A stretch of DNA of 49,962 nucleotides from an uncultured Bacilli bacterium (GTDB lineage: Bacteria > Bacillota_I > Bacilli_A > RF39 > UBA660), in contig CAKPHZ010000010.1 in the NCBI GenBank assembly GCA_934162265.1, positions 1 through 49,962 of the forward strand, written 5' to 3'. Below the pieces are notes generated by a model. That model searched no databases. It was not told the DNA's origin and saw nothing but the letters and a program-made list of their open reading frames with translations. The position numbers were made by a program, and so were the translations under genes. This document shows, piece by piece, positions 7,975 to 17,369 of the stretch (position 1 is the stretch's first letter; every line of letters begins with the position of its first letter).

Positions 7975-8418
7975 ATGGCTTTTACCAAATTTATTTTTAT
8001 CATATAACATATTTTTTTGATTTAATATTAAATAAAGTTGATTAACATTAATATCTGATTTTTCATCAATATGATAACCATTTCCATCATCTTTAACAAG
8101 ATATGCTCCAATTGTTGAATACTTAGAAAATAGCATCATATTTTCACTATACCACATACATTGATTGTCACTAATAACTTCAGGAATATAAAATATCAAA
8201 ATGCCAGCACTATCAACCGTTTTAACAACTAACATTCCATCTCTCGCCAAAATACATGGAGCTTCTTGATATTCTCCTTTTTCAAAGTGATAACCCAACT
8301 TATACTTATCTGAAAATTCTTGAATCCCCATTAAATGATTATTAGAAATTTTTTTATGAAAAACATTTCCCAAAATCTTATTTTCATCAGGAACAATATA
8401 TAACTCACCATATTCCAT
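7972..8418 (-). CDS. Hypothetical protein (148 aa)
   Basis: Soluble protein of 148 residues with no signal peptide or membrane helix. I do not recognise the family. It has a mixed alpha/beta look with aromatic-rich stretches (GELYIVPDE, MLVVKTVDSAGILIFYIP, CMWYSENMM). The ATG at 8418 is chosen because GAGGAAG is properly spaced; an in-frame GTG overlaps that site. It is third in a leftward run corA - TSCPD protein - this gene, with only 15 nt between its start and the preceding stop, so it is probably cotranscribed. Its start of translation is close to the end of the TSCPD gene, but no functional link can be read from the sequence. Confidence 0.7.
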   Translation of the reverse strand: MEYGELYIVPDENKILGNVFHKKISNNHLMGIQEFSDKYKLGYHFEKGEYQEAPCILARDGMLVVKTVDSAGILIFYIPEVISDNQCMWYSENMMLFSKYSTIGAYLVKDDGNGYHIDEKSDINVNQLYLILNQKNMLYDKNKFGKSH

Positions 8419-8433
8419 AATTATCTTCCTCAC

Positions 8434-8688
8434 TTAATTTTCAACTAATATTTCTTCTAAAGCTTTTGCTAACTGATCAGGACAAGATGTTCCTCGACCT
8501 CTACAATCAATCCCAGATAAAAGTTCAATTACATCTTCAACATTTCTGTCAACACATAATTTACTAACGCCAAGAGTATTTCCAGGACATCCTCCTATAA
8601 TTTCAATATCTTTTATTATTCCATTATCAATAACAATATTCATTTTACTAGAACATACTCCTTTAGGAGTAAAACTAAACTTTTTCAA
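8434..8688 (-). CDS. TSCPD-domain protein (TIGR03905 family)
   Basis: Small protein of 84 residues consisting of a single TSCPD domain, as in the stand-alone TIGR03905 family. It carries the conserved cysteines of GVCSSK, GGCPGN, CRGRGTSCPDQLA; the last gives the domain its name. The same domain occurs at the C terminus of some vitamin-B12-dependent ribonucleotide reductases, but the role of the stand-alone form is unknown. Translation most likely begins at TTG (8688): GAGGTG is 6 nt upstream, and earlier in-frame candidates either overlap this site or lack one. It lies 32 nt downstream of corA in the same direction. Confidence 0.85.
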   Translation of the reverse strand: MKKFSFTPKGVCSSKMNIVIDNGIIKDIEIIGGCPGNTLGVSKLCVDRNVEDVIELLSGIDCRGRGTSCPDQLAKALEEILVEN

Positions 8689-8720
8689 AATAATCACCTC
8701 ACAATTATCTATTAATAATA

Positions 8721-9665
8721 TTAAAGCATATCTTTCTTTTTCAATAAATAAGCAACAAATAAAGCTAATATCAAAGAAAATACACATACTACCATAAAAG
8801 CATAATCTTTTTTCGCAAAATCCCCAAGAGAAATATTCATTCCCAAAAAAGAAGAAATCATAGTAGGAATAGCTAACACAATTGTAGCTCCCGCTAAAAA
8901 CTTCATAACAACATTTAAGTTATTAGAAACAATTGTAGCATAAGTATCCGTAATAGAAGATAAAATCTCTTTATAAATAGTACACATCTCAATACCTTGC
9001 CTATTCTCAATCATTGTATCATCAAGTAACTCAATATCTTCATCATACATCATAATAACATTACCTTTAGATAATTTTTCTAAAACAACATCATTAGCCT
9101 TTAAAGAAGTAATAAAATAAACAAGTGTCTTTTCTATATCCAACAATTCCACTAAATGCTTATTATTCGTAGAATTATATAAAATTTTTTCCTTTTTACG
9201 AATATCATCATTTACAACATTAAGTACTTTCAAATAAGCTGAAGCTGTCTTAAGTAAAATTTGAATCAAAAATCTTGATTTTTTATAAGTATAAAAAGTC
9301 TTTACCTTTCCATCTTCAAATTCTTTTAAATAATCAAATTCTTTCAAAGAAACTGTAACAATATGCAAATCATTACAAATAATAATTCCAAGAGGATAAG
9401 TATGATATTTATTTTTTACATGATGATCATCCCAATAAGGACAATCAACTACAACTAAAGTAGCATTATCTGTTTTCTCTACTCTAGGCAACTCCTCTTC
9501 ATCTAAAACTTTTGTAATTAAATCTTCATCTATCTTTAATTCATCAACTACCATTTTAATTTCCTCATCAGTAGGATGAATCATCTTTATCCAGCAATTA
9601 TCTTCTACATGATGAATTAATTTAACTTCCTCCTGTTCCATCTCATTTTTATAAATCCTTATCAA
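8721..9665 (-). CDS. corA: CorA-family magnesium/divalent metal transporter
   Basis: Inner-membrane Mg2+ (or Co2+/Ni2+) channel of the CorA family, 314 residues, a typical length. The large N-terminal cytosolic alpha/beta domain and long stalk helix are followed by two C-terminal helices (about residues 250-275 and 287-308) linked by a loop with the signature GMN near residue 275 and a basic KKKD tail. Start codon TTG at 9665, preceded by AGGTGATTATT with correct spacing; the longer reading upstream has no ribosome binding site. First gene of a probable leftward operon with the TSCPD protein and a hypothetical gene. Confidence 0.92.
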   Translation of the reverse strand: MIRIYKNEMEQEEVKLIHHVEDNCWIKMIHPTDEEIKMVVDELKIDEDLITKVLDEEELPRVEKTDNATLVVVDCPYWDDHHVKNKYHTYPLGIIICNDLHIVTVSLKEFDYLKEFEDGKVKTFYTYKKSRFLIQILLKTASAYLKVLNVVNDDIRKKEKILYNSTNNKHLVELLDIEKTLVYFITSLKANDVVLEKLSKGNVIMMYDEDIELLDDTMIENRQGIEMCTIYKEILSSITDTYATIVSNNLNVVMKFLAGATIVLAIPTMISSFLGMNISLGDFAKKDYAFMVVCVFSLILALFVAYLLKKKDML

Positions 9666-9711
9666 AATAATCACCTGCCTTCTTTTTATATTATACCATT
9701 GATAAAAACAA

Positions 9712-9751
9712 AACAAAAGAAAAGACCATACTCTTTCAAAAAGTATAGTCT
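9712..9751 (-). terminator. Rho-independent terminator of hsp20
   Basis: Minus strand AGACTATACT pairs with AGTATGGTCT (10 bp, one G-U) and is followed by TTTTCTTTTG. Confidence 0.75.
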
Positions 9752-9768
9752 ATATATGTCAAACAATA

Positions 9769-10191
9769 TTATTTAATTTCAATAGTTTTCTTTGATGATT
9801 TTTCTTCTTCTTTCTTAGGCATAGATATTTTTAAAATACCATTTTCAAAATTAGCTTGGATATTATCTTTATCTATTCCACCAACATAGAAAGATCTTTG
9901 ATATTTTCCATAATTTCTTTCCTTACGAATATAATTTTTATCATCATCTTCCTCGTTATTTTCAGAAGACTTTTCAGCAGTGATAGTCAAATAATCATTA
10001 TCATCAATTTCAATCTGAACATCCTTCTTATCAAAACCAGGAACATCCATTTCTAAATGATAAGCACCATCCTTCTCGTAAATATCACATTTCATCTTTC
10101 CAAAATCATCCTTCATTGTAGGAAACATAAAATCATCAAATACATCATCCAAATACAATTTATTTGGCACAAGTCTTGGTATTAAAGCCAT
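9769..10191 (-). CDS. Small heat-shock protein, Hsp20/alpha-crystallin family
   Basis: ATP-independent holdase chaperone of 140 residues. After a short N-terminal arm the alpha-crystallin domain spans about residues 32-128 (MDVPGFDKKDVQIE, YLTITAEK, the strand R-SFYVGGIDKDNIQANFENGIL and the closing GILKISMPKK). Residues 75-85 form an unusually acidic loop (NNEEDDDK). The C-terminal tail has IEI, the I-X-I motif used in oligomer assembly. The ATG at 10191 follows AAAGGTGATGATA; an in-frame upstream Met overlaps that site. It is a single-gene unit with its own terminator and a strong promoter overlapped by a CIRCE-like operator, so heat-shock control by HrcA is inferred. Confidence 0.93.
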   Translation of the reverse strand: MALIPRLVPNKLYLDDVFDDFMFPTMKDDFGKMKCDIYEKDGAYHLEMDVPGFDKKDVQIEIDDNDYLTITAEKSSENNEEDDDKNYIRKERNYGKYQRSFYVGGIDKDNIQANFENGILKISMPKKEEEKSSKKTIEIK

Positions 10192-10214
10192 ATTATCATC
10201 ACCTTTCATTATTC

Positions 10215-10255
10215 ATTATACTACTATTTTAGCAATTGTCAATACAGATTGCTAA
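10215..10255 (-). promoter_or_regulatory. hsp20 promoter overlapped by a CIRCE-like HrcA operator
   Basis: Minus strand TTGACA (10242 to 10237), 16-bp spacer, TATAAT (10220 to 10215). An inverted repeat, TTAGCAATT-N9-GATTGCTAA at 10229-10255, covers the -35. The CIRCE consensus is TTAGCACTC-N9-GAGTGCTAA: 15 of 18 arm bases and the exact N9 spacing match. hrcA is not in the window. Confidence 0.65.
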
Positions 10256-10332
10256 TTTTTTTATTTTTTTTCAAACAATTGACAATCTACCTTTAATATT
10301 ATAGATTTAAACGTATAGTTTTATACCATTTA

Positions 10333-11352
10333 TTATGGCTTAATTACAATTTTAACCGCAGAATCCTTCCCATTAGTAAGTCTTTCAAAAGACTCTTGCA
10401 CATCTTCTAAAGAAACTAAATCATCAATATACTTAGTAACATTAATTTTTTTCTCACTAATTAATTTTAAACAAGTGTCAAATTCTTCTGGAGTATATGC
10501 AATTGCCCCTTGAAGAGTTACTTCCCTCATCACAGAAACAACTGTTGGAATAGTAACAGCATCCATCGATACACCAACTAATACTATTCTACCACCTGGA
10601 CGAACCGACATAATTGCTTCAGTAACAGCAGGAGAATTTCCACAACATTCAATAACATGATCAAATCCACCATTTGTTTTAGTTACCATTTTAGCAATAC
10701 TATCTTCCTTAGTAGCATCATAATACTCATCAATTTTTCCAAAACTAACAGCCTTTTTACCACGTTTTTTATTAGTTTCCAAAATAGCAATATAACCAGC
10801 ACCAGCAAGCCGAGCAAATTCAGCCGACATAAGACCAATAATACCACCACCAACAATCAAAACAGAATCTCCTACCTTTATATCAGCTAAATTAACCGCA
10901 TGTAAAGCAACAGCTGACGGCTCTGTCATACATGCTGCATCAAAACTAACATTATTAGGAATCTTTCTAATCATATCAGGTCTACAACTTGTATACTCAG
11001 CATAAGCACCAGGATTAGTAAGAGCAAGACCAACAGCCTCTGACCACGTTTCTTGACAATATTGGGGCATACCGTGCTTACAAGCATCACACTTACCACA
11101 TGGAGAAATAGGTAACCCAGTTACTCTATCTCCCTTTACTAAATCCTTTCTAGAACCAGGATCTATTACCACACCAGAAAATTCATGTCCCATAACTAAA
11201 CCAACAGGATTACCACCTACCCAATAATGAATATCAGATCCACAAATACCACAAGATTTTACTTCTAATACCACACTACCATCTTTAGAAACAGGTACAT
11301 CAATAGTCTTCAAAACAAAACTTTTCTCCCCAGAAATCGATACACACTTCAT
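10333..11352 (-). CDS. Zinc-dependent medium-chain alcohol/polyol dehydrogenase
   Basis: MDR-superfamily NAD(P)-dependent oxidoreductase of 339 residues. The GroES-like N-terminal domain has the catalytic-zinc Cys in SCGICGSD and GHEFSG; the structural-zinc lobe has four cysteines in CGKCDAC...QYC (about residues 87-101). The Rossmann domain shows VGGGIIG near residue 168, with an acidic residue (LETN) at the end of the second strand, favouring NAD over NADP. Best fits are sorbitol/L-threonine/butanediol-type dehydrogenases; the substrate cannot be settled. AGGAGG precedes the ATG at 11352. The gene stands alone between hsp20 and the DUF2974 gene. Confidence 0.85.
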   Translation of the reverse strand: MKCVSISGEKSFVLKTIDVPVSKDGSVVLEVKSCGICGSDIHYWVGGNPVGLVMGHEFSGVVIDPGSRKDLVKGDRVTGLPISPCGKCDACKHGMPQYCQETWSEAVGLALTNPGAYAEYTSCRPDMIRKIPNNVSFDAACMTEPSAVALHAVNLADIKVGDSVLIVGGGIIGLMSAEFARLAGAGYIAILETNKKRGKKAVSFGKIDEYYDATKEDSIAKMVTKTNGGFDHVIECCGNSPAVTEAIMSVRPGGRIVLVGVSMDAVTIPTVVSVMREVTLQGAIAYTPEEFDTCLKLISEKKINVTKYIDDLVSLEDVQESFERLTNGKDSAVKIVIKP

Positions 11353-11467
11353 ATCATTTACCTCCTCTTTATGATGAAAACATTATATCATACAATTAAA
11401 ATTTTTAACAATATAAAGAAACTACTTTACAAAAAATAACATCAAAAGTGCAAAAGAAAAAGAAGTA

Positions 11468-12565
11468 TTATTTTCTTTCAAAAAAAGAAATTAACTCTTC
11501 TTTTTTTACATCCTTAAAACACTGAAATAAAGCAAAAATAAAGTCTTTTAAAATATTTTTCGTAACCGGATTAGAATTATTAATTCCAAGTACAATTCGG
11601 ATAATTAAAGATTTTTTCTCCATAATATCAACTAAACTATAAACACCAGCCTTATCAAAAACACCAAACAAAGAAAGAACAAACTCTTCTCTAGTTTTTC
11701 GATCATATTTATTTAGCCAATGAATTAACTTATCATCCAACGCTTTACTAAAAGAACTAAGCTCACACTTTTCAAATTCCTTACCTCGAACTACCCATGT
11801 AAACATATCATGTGCATAAATACTTTTTCTAGCAGACCTTACTACAACATAATTATTTTCATGCCTAAGCAATAAACCAACCATAGAATAATTAGGGATA
11901 ATATGAACCATTTTATTCGCAATATTTTTATAATATTTAGAAGAAATCTGCTCCAGCAAAAGACCAGGACCATCATTATTATAAATCTTAACAATTTTAT
12001 CTCTAACCAAAAAATTAGCATACATTCCTGCTACCATTGCCAAATTACCACCTTTAGAATGACCACCCAAAATAATTTCATGATGACGGAAAAGAAAATT
12101 CTTATTTACATAATCAATTGCCCTTCTCTGAGATAAAACAGGAAACTGATAACTAAGCATAAAATTTTCTTTCCAGCCACTCACCAAATGATCAGTCCCC
12201 TCAAAAGAAACATAAACTAATTTATTAGAAAGTTCAATAGTAATAGCAGAAAATTGTTCAGCATCTCCAGATTCATAAGTATAATTATAAAGATACAATT
12301 TTTTATATCTTTCTGTATCTTTAATAATATAAAATAATTTAATTGCTTCCCTAACCGCAAGAACCTGTTTTTCTTTTTTAGAATGTCTTTTACAATATAT
12401 ATTACCAGCCTCTTCAATAGTAATTTTATGAAATCGATTTTTCGAAACAATACCATCTAAATTCACGTAAGAAATAGCTGACATCACCGCATTATCAACT
12501 TCATTAAAAGGAACATCATCAAATGTATAGCACCCATAATCATCCACATAACGATTTAAGTTCAT
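11468..12565 (-). CDS. DUF2974/Mbeg1-like alpha/beta hydrolase
   Basis: Predicted serine hydrolase of 365 residues, cytosolic (no signal peptide). The nucleophile elbow GHSKGGNLA lies near residue 167, preceded by VSFEGTDH (oxyanion region) as in DUF2974/Mbeg1-like proteins of Bacillota; an Asp (NNDGPG) and a downstream His (IYAHDMFTW) are candidates for the rest of the triad. Lipase or esterase activity is inferred; substrates are unknown. The gene follows a 104-aa hypothetical gene by 28 nt and is preceded by GGAGGGT, so the two form a likely operon. Confidence 0.8.
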   Translation of the reverse strand: MNLNRYVDDYGCYTFDDVPFNEVDNAVMSAISYVNLDGIVSKNRFHKITIEEAGNIYCKRHSKKEKQVLAVREAIKLFYIIKDTERYKKLYLYNYTYESGDAEQFSAITIELSNKLVYVSFEGTDHLVSGWKENFMLSYQFPVLSQRRAIDYVNKNFLFRHHEIILGGHSKGGNLAMVAGMYANFLVRDKIVKIYNNDGPGLLLEQISSKYYKNIANKMVHIIPNYSMVGLLLRHENNYVVVRSARKSIYAHDMFTWVVRGKEFEKCELSSFSKALDDKLIHWLNKYDRKTREEFVLSLFGVFDKAGVYSLVDIMEKKSLIIRIVLGINNSNPVTKNILKDFIFALFQCFKDVKKEELISFFERK

Positions 12566-12593
12566 TTTCTACCCTCCAATCAAAAATAATTTA

Positions 12594-12908
12594 TCAAAAC
12601 TTCTCAAATAAATTACCAAATTTTTTACGAATATTTTTTCCCATTACTTGATAAAAATAATTTACTTCTCTTATCAACTCATCAAAGTTATTCTCATAAC
12701 AATATTCCAACAATTTCTTAACACTTCGTTTTAATTCTTTAAAATCTTTCCGATTAAGAATAATATCATCTAAAAATAAACTTCCATCCACAAACCCTTT
12801 TTCATTACTACTACTCACCAAAATACCATCATAATAACCATATATCTTTAACATATTCACAATTTTTAATCTTAATTCCTCAGTATTAATAATTCTATCT
12901 TTCTTCAT
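12594..12908 (-). CDS. Hypothetical protein (104 aa)
   Basis: Soluble, helical, charged protein of 104 residues; family not recognised. No membrane segment or metal motif is visible. The ATG at 12908 is chosen because AGAGGGATG is spaced correctly before it; an upstream in-frame ATG overlaps that site. It is followed after 28 nt by the DUF2974 hydrolase and is probably cotranscribed with it. The 200 nt between this gene and the HAD gene (12909-13108) contains no supported feature. Confidence 0.65.
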   Translation of the reverse strand: MKKDRIINTEELRLKIVNMLKIYGYYDGILVSSSNEKGFVDGSLFLDDIILNRKDFKELKRSVKKLLEYCYENNFDELIREVNYFYQVMGKNIRKKFGNLFEKF

Positions 12909-13108
12909 AACATCCCTCTTTTTCATAATTATACCAGAAAAATAAGAAAGAAATAAAAAATGTTAAAAAAATTAAACTATTCCATAAAAACTTTACAAAA
13001 AAAGCCAATGATTATTCATCAGCTTTTCCAGGAATAAACAAAAAAGAAATAATAACTACATTATCATATTAAGCAAATCATCAAAAAAAATACACAATTC
13101 TAAAAAAA

Positions 13109-13888
13109 TTAAAAATTATTTTCTTTCTTTAAGATATTATCAATATATTTAAATACACTACCTTCCCACACAGTTCCAATTATTTCATCAGCATTCTCTT
13201 TAATTTTCTCACTTGCATTTTCAACAGCTATCCCTTTACCCACTACTCGAAACATTGATAAATCATTATCACTATCACCAAAACAAACAGTAGCATTTCT
13301 ATCAATTTCTAAATAATCACATAAATAAGAAATTGCTTTTCCTTTAGATACACCTTTTCGATTAACATCCAAAAAGAAACTACCATTATCTGGATTTTTT
13401 CCTTTATTACTAATTTTTAAATTTTCGATTTTCTCAATATCATCAATCAAAATTTCATAATTTTCAATATCTCCCACCAATACCACTTGTTCACATTGCA
13501 TTTCGTCAAAATTAAAATACTGATAAGATCCTTTCTCTGAATAAAATCGCTTATCTAATAAATTAAAATATACACTTAAATTGTACTTTTTAGCACATTC
13601 ATAAATACTTTTTAAATCACTTCCATCTATAAAATTAAAGTAAATATAACTATCCTTAGAAACATCATATATACTACTACCATTAGAAGAAATAAAGAAT
13701 GAAACAACATTCATCAACTCTGGATATTCTTCTTTAAAAAAAGATAAACACCTACCACTTGCAATAGAAAAATCAATATGATTATTCCTAATTGTTCTAA
13801 GAACATCCAACTGAAAATCTGTAATTTTTCCATTATCAACACCTCTATCCACCAAAGTTTTATCAAAATCACTAAATATTACTTTCAC
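13109..13888 (-). CDS. HAD-superfamily (Cof-type, IIB) phosphatase
   Basis: Cytosolic phosphatase of 259 residues. Motif I is DFDKT (Asp7 nucleophile, Asp9 acid/base), motif II SGR, motif III the Lys in KGKA, motif IV GDSDND: the HAD-IIB set with a C2 cap between about residues 85 and 190. Family members dephosphorylate sugar phosphates, pyridoxal phosphate or FMN; the substrate cannot be assigned. The start is GTG at 13888, 7 nt after AGAGGTG; the longer frame lacks a ribosome binding site. A TATAAT lies just upstream (13915 area). It is a monocistronic leftward gene after mfd. Confidence 0.85.
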   Translation of the reverse strand: MKVIFSDFDKTLVDRGVDNGKITDFQLDVLRTIRNNHIDFSIASGRCLSFFKEEYPELMNVVSFFISSNGSSIYDVSKDSYIYFNFIDGSDLKSIYECAKKYNLSVYFNLLDKRFYSEKGSYQYFNFDEMQCEQVVLVGDIENYEILIDDIEKIENLKISNKGKNPDNGSFFLDVNRKGVSKGKAISYLCDYLEIDRNATVCFGDSDNDLSMFRVVGKGIAVENASEKIKENADEIIGTVWEGSVFKYIDNILKKENNF

Positions 13889-13987
13889 AAAAATACACCT
13901 CTCTACCATTATACTTAAATATTTTTTTCAAAACAAGAAAAAAAGAATTAATAGTACTCTATTTCTAATAAAATACAATGTAATTCT

Positions 13988-16900
13988 TTAAATACTTAAT
14001 TCCAATTTTTCAATTAACTTGGATAAAAGTTCAATAATATACAATAAGAAATGTTTATCCAAATTAACTAATTCTAAAATAATATGAATCTTATTATCCT
14101 TAAAACTCAACTTAAAATTTCGCGATATTTCATAAGATAACATAAATAATTCTTCACCTTGTACTCTTTTACTAATATCTTCTGATAACTCTAAATCAAT
14201 CATAGTTTTGGTTTGTTTTACTTTTCTAATTTCTAATTTATTAGCCAATTTTTCAAACCATTCTTCATACATATAAACTTCTAACTCATAACTAATTTTT
14301 CCAAATCGATTTTCTAATTCTGCTTTTACTTCATTTAATTTTTCCATAGAATTAACTTCATTAATCTTCTTGTGAATTTCTATCTTCAAGTCATCATCCT
14401 TAATATAATTATCATCTATATGAGTATCCACATCAATCAAACTACGATTATCTAAATTCTCATCAACTTCCTCTTCTACATACTCCCCTTTAATTTTATC
14501 AACAGCATCTTTCAACATCTTTAAATAAAGTTCAATACCAATTGTATCAATAAAACCAGATTGTTCACTACCAAGAATATCGCCAGCTCCACGAATAGAT
14601 AAATCTCTCATTGCAATCTTAAATCCACTACCAAGTTCTGTAAATTCCTTAATTGTATTCAAACGTTTAACAGCAATCTCATTTAACTCTTTATGACTAT
14701 CATACATTAAATAAGCGTAACCAATTTTATCACTACGACCAATTCTTCCCCTAATTTGATACAACTGCGATAAACCAAAATGATCAGCATCCATAATAAT
14801 TAAAGTATTTACATTAGGAATATCTATTCCTGTTTCAATAATTGTCGTACAAACTAGCACGTCAAATTTATGATCAATAAAATCTTGCATCTTATCTTCA
14901 AGTTCAGTTTTAGTCATTTGCCCATGAGCAAAATCCATTCTAGCATCAGGAACTAATTCATTCAATTTAATCATCTTATTTTCGATATCATCAACATGAT
15001 TATATAAAATAAAAGCCTGACCATTTCTCGATAGTTCCTTATACAAAGCATCTTTAATTACATTATTATTTTCTCCAAGTACATAAGTTTGAATAGGCAA
15101 CCTTTGAAGAGGAGGAGTTTCTATCAAAGCAAGACTACGAATCCCAGTCATTGACATCTGAAGTGTTCTAGGAATTGGTGTAGCAGACAAAGTAAGAACA
15201 TCTATATTTGCCTTATATTGCTTAATTTTCTCTTTATGTGTAACACCAAAACGCTGTTCTTCATCAATTACTAATAATCCCAAATCACGAAAAGAAATAT
15301 CATTACTAAGAATTCTATGTGTACCAAATAAAATATCTACTTTCCCCTCTTTAACATCCTCAATAATTTTTTTCTGTTTTTTTCGATCAACAAAGCGATT
15401 TAATAAAGCAATAGAAACAGGAAAATCAGCAAATCTCTTCAAAGCATTTTTATACTGTTGATTTGATAAAATAGTCGTTGGACACAAATAAGCTACTTGT
15501 TTTCCATCATTTACTGCCTTAAACATTGCACGAAAAGCCACCTCTGTTTTTCCATAACCAACATCTCCACACAACAACATATCCATAGGTTTAGGCTTTT
15601 CCATCTCATATTTAATCGCTGAAATAGCCTTCAATTGATCAGGAGTTTCTTCAAATTGAAAATTACTGTCAAACAAAACTTGCGTCTCATCATCTTGAGA
15701 AAAGGCAAATCCCTTCATTGCTTCTCTTTCAGCAGAAACCTTAATTAAATTAGCTGCAATATCTTCTAATCTACTACGAACACGAGCCTTCCTCTTCTGC
15801 CATTTATCACTACTAAGACTATCAAGACGAACACTAACACCTTCTTTTCCAGAAAATTTACTAATTCGATCTATTTTCTCTACAGGAATATATAAAACAT
15901 CTCCACCATCATAAATTAATTTTATATAATCTTTTTTATAACCATTTTTCACAATTGTACACAATTCATCATAAATTCCAATTCCATGCGATTCATGTAC
16001 AATATAATCTCCTTTAGAAATATTACTAACATTATTAATTTTAGTCCCAAGTTTAAATTTATTTTTATATTTTTTCTTTACTTCACTAGAATGAAACATA
16101 TCATTCGCTGAAACTACCACATAATCGCCAAAAAGAAATCCTGAATCAATACCTTTAACAATAATATTAATTTTTCCCAAAACAATAGAATCTTCACTAG
16201 AATTAACAACATTTATATCTTCAAAATACTTCCCAATTCTCTTTCTAGAATTTTCATCTTCAACACAAAGAATAACTGTTTTATTATGTAATAAATATTT
16301 TTCTAAATCCTTTTTCAATAAATTAAAATTACCATTATAACACTCTACTGCACCACTAATATATTTTTTTTCTTCTTTTAACTTAATATTCATTAAAATA
16401 TTGTCAAAATTCATCAAAAAAATTTCTTTTTCAAAATAAATATCTTTTAAATCGTACATATAATCAGTTTGAATACCTGCTGTATTACGATTATCTTTAT
16501 CATAATTGAAAATAGTTTCTCTAAGTATTTTATAACCTTCTTCAATTTGATTATAGTCATAATAAAAACACATATATTTACCTATATAATCCCATAATGA
16601 ACCAATTTGATCTGAATAATACTTTAAATACTTTTGTTTTTTTTGTATAACATCATCAACAGATTTAGTACTAAGTAAAAATTCAGAATATGGATAAATA
16701 TCAATCTCATCTACTAAATTTGATGAAATTTGTGAATCAACATCAAAGTATTTTATACTATCAATTTCATCTCCCCAAAATTCAATACGAATAGGATTTT
16801 CGAAATCAATAGGAAAAATATCTAAAACATAGCCTCTAACTCCCAACTTACCTGTTTCACTAACAATTGTCTCTCTTTCATATCCCATTTCATAAAGCTG

Positions 16901-17323
16901 TTGAATCAATCGATCTCTTTCAACTGACATTCCCTTTTTTAAATGAATAATATGACTTTTCCAAACATCAACAGTAGGCAAATACCTAAGTATCCCCATC
17001 AAATTAGTAACAACAATATAATTATTATCTCTAGATAATTGATTTAAAGTATGAATTCTTTCACTCTTAAATTCAGGACTAATCGCTATCGCTTCACTTG
17101 TAATAAAATCATCCATAGGAAAAAATAATACCCTATTTGTATAACTCAACAACTTACTATATAAAGTATTAGCTTCATACAAAGAATTAGTAACAATAAC
17201 CATACCTCTCTGATATTTAACAAAAGCATCATAAACATAAACACAATTCAATTCAGCATTAAGTCCACTTACTCCATAATAATCATTATCACAAATATCA
17301 AACAAACGCTCAAAAAAATTCAT
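13988..17323 (-). CDS. mfd: Transcription-repair coupling factor
   Basis: SF2 translocase that removes stalled RNA polymerase from lesions and recruits UvrA. At 1111 residues it is slightly short for Mfd. Order: UvrB-like N-terminal module (about 1-320), the RNA-polymerase interaction domain (about 440-510, YIVHESHGIGIYD, then YIPVEKIDRISKF), helicase domains with Walker A GDVGYGKTE near residue 585 and DEEQ in VIDEEQRFGV near 687, the TRG region, and a C-terminal TRCF domain (about 960-1090). AAGGAGG with 9-nt spacing sets the ATG at 17323. It is 46 nt downstream of pth, as in the Bacillus pth-mfd pair. Confidence 0.96.
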   Translation of the reverse strand: MNFFERLFDICDNDYYGVSGLNAELNCVYVYDAFVKYQRGMVIVTNSLYEANTLYSKLLSYTNRVLFFPMDDFITSEAIAISPEFKSERIHTLNQLSRDNNYIVVTNLMGILRYLPTVDVWKSHIIHLKKGMSVERDRLIQQLYEMGYERETIVSETGKLGVRGYVLDIFPIDFENPIRIEFWGDEIDSIKYFDVDSQISSNLVDEIDIYPYSEFLLSTKSVDDVIQKKQKYLKYYSDQIGSLWDYIGKYMCFYYDYNQIEEGYKILRETIFNYDKDNRNTAGIQTDYMYDLKDIYFEKEIFLMNFDNILMNIKLKEEKKYISGAVECYNGNFNLLKKDLEKYLLHNKTVILCVEDENSRKRIGKYFEDINVVNSSEDSIVLGKINIIVKGIDSGFLFGDYVVVSANDMFHSSEVKKKYKNKFKLGTKINNVSNISKGDYIVHESHGIGIYDELCTIVKNGYKKDYIKLIYDGGDVLYIPVEKIDRISKFSGKEGVSVRLDSLSSDKWQKRKARVRSRLEDIAANLIKVSAEREAMKGFAFSQDDETQVLFDSNFQFEETPDQLKAISAIKYEMEKPKPMDMLLCGDVGYGKTEVAFRAMFKAVNDGKQVAYLCPTTILSNQQYKNALKRFADFPVSIALLNRFVDRKKQKKIIEDVKEGKVDILFGTHRILSNDISFRDLGLLVIDEEQRFGVTHKEKIKQYKANIDVLTLSATPIPRTLQMSMTGIRSLALIETPPLQRLPIQTYVLGENNNVIKDALYKELSRNGQAFILYNHVDDIENKMIKLNELVPDARMDFAHGQMTKTELEDKMQDFIDHKFDVLVCTTIIETGIDIPNVNTLIIMDADHFGLSQLYQIRGRIGRSDKIGYAYLMYDSHKELNEIAVKRLNTIKEFTELGSGFKIAMRDLSIRGAGDILGSEQSGFIDTIGIELYLKMLKDAVDKIKGEYVEEEVDENLDNRSLIDVDTHIDDNYIKDDDLKIEIHKKINEVNSMEKLNEVKAELENRFGKISYELEVYMYEEWFEKLANKLEIRKVKQTKTMIDLELSEDISKRVQGEELFMLSYEISRNFKLSFKDNKIHIILELVNLDKHFLLYIIELLSKLIEKLELSI

Positions 17324-17369
17324 ACAAACATTCCTCCTTAAATAACGAAAAAAATATTGATAAGTATTT

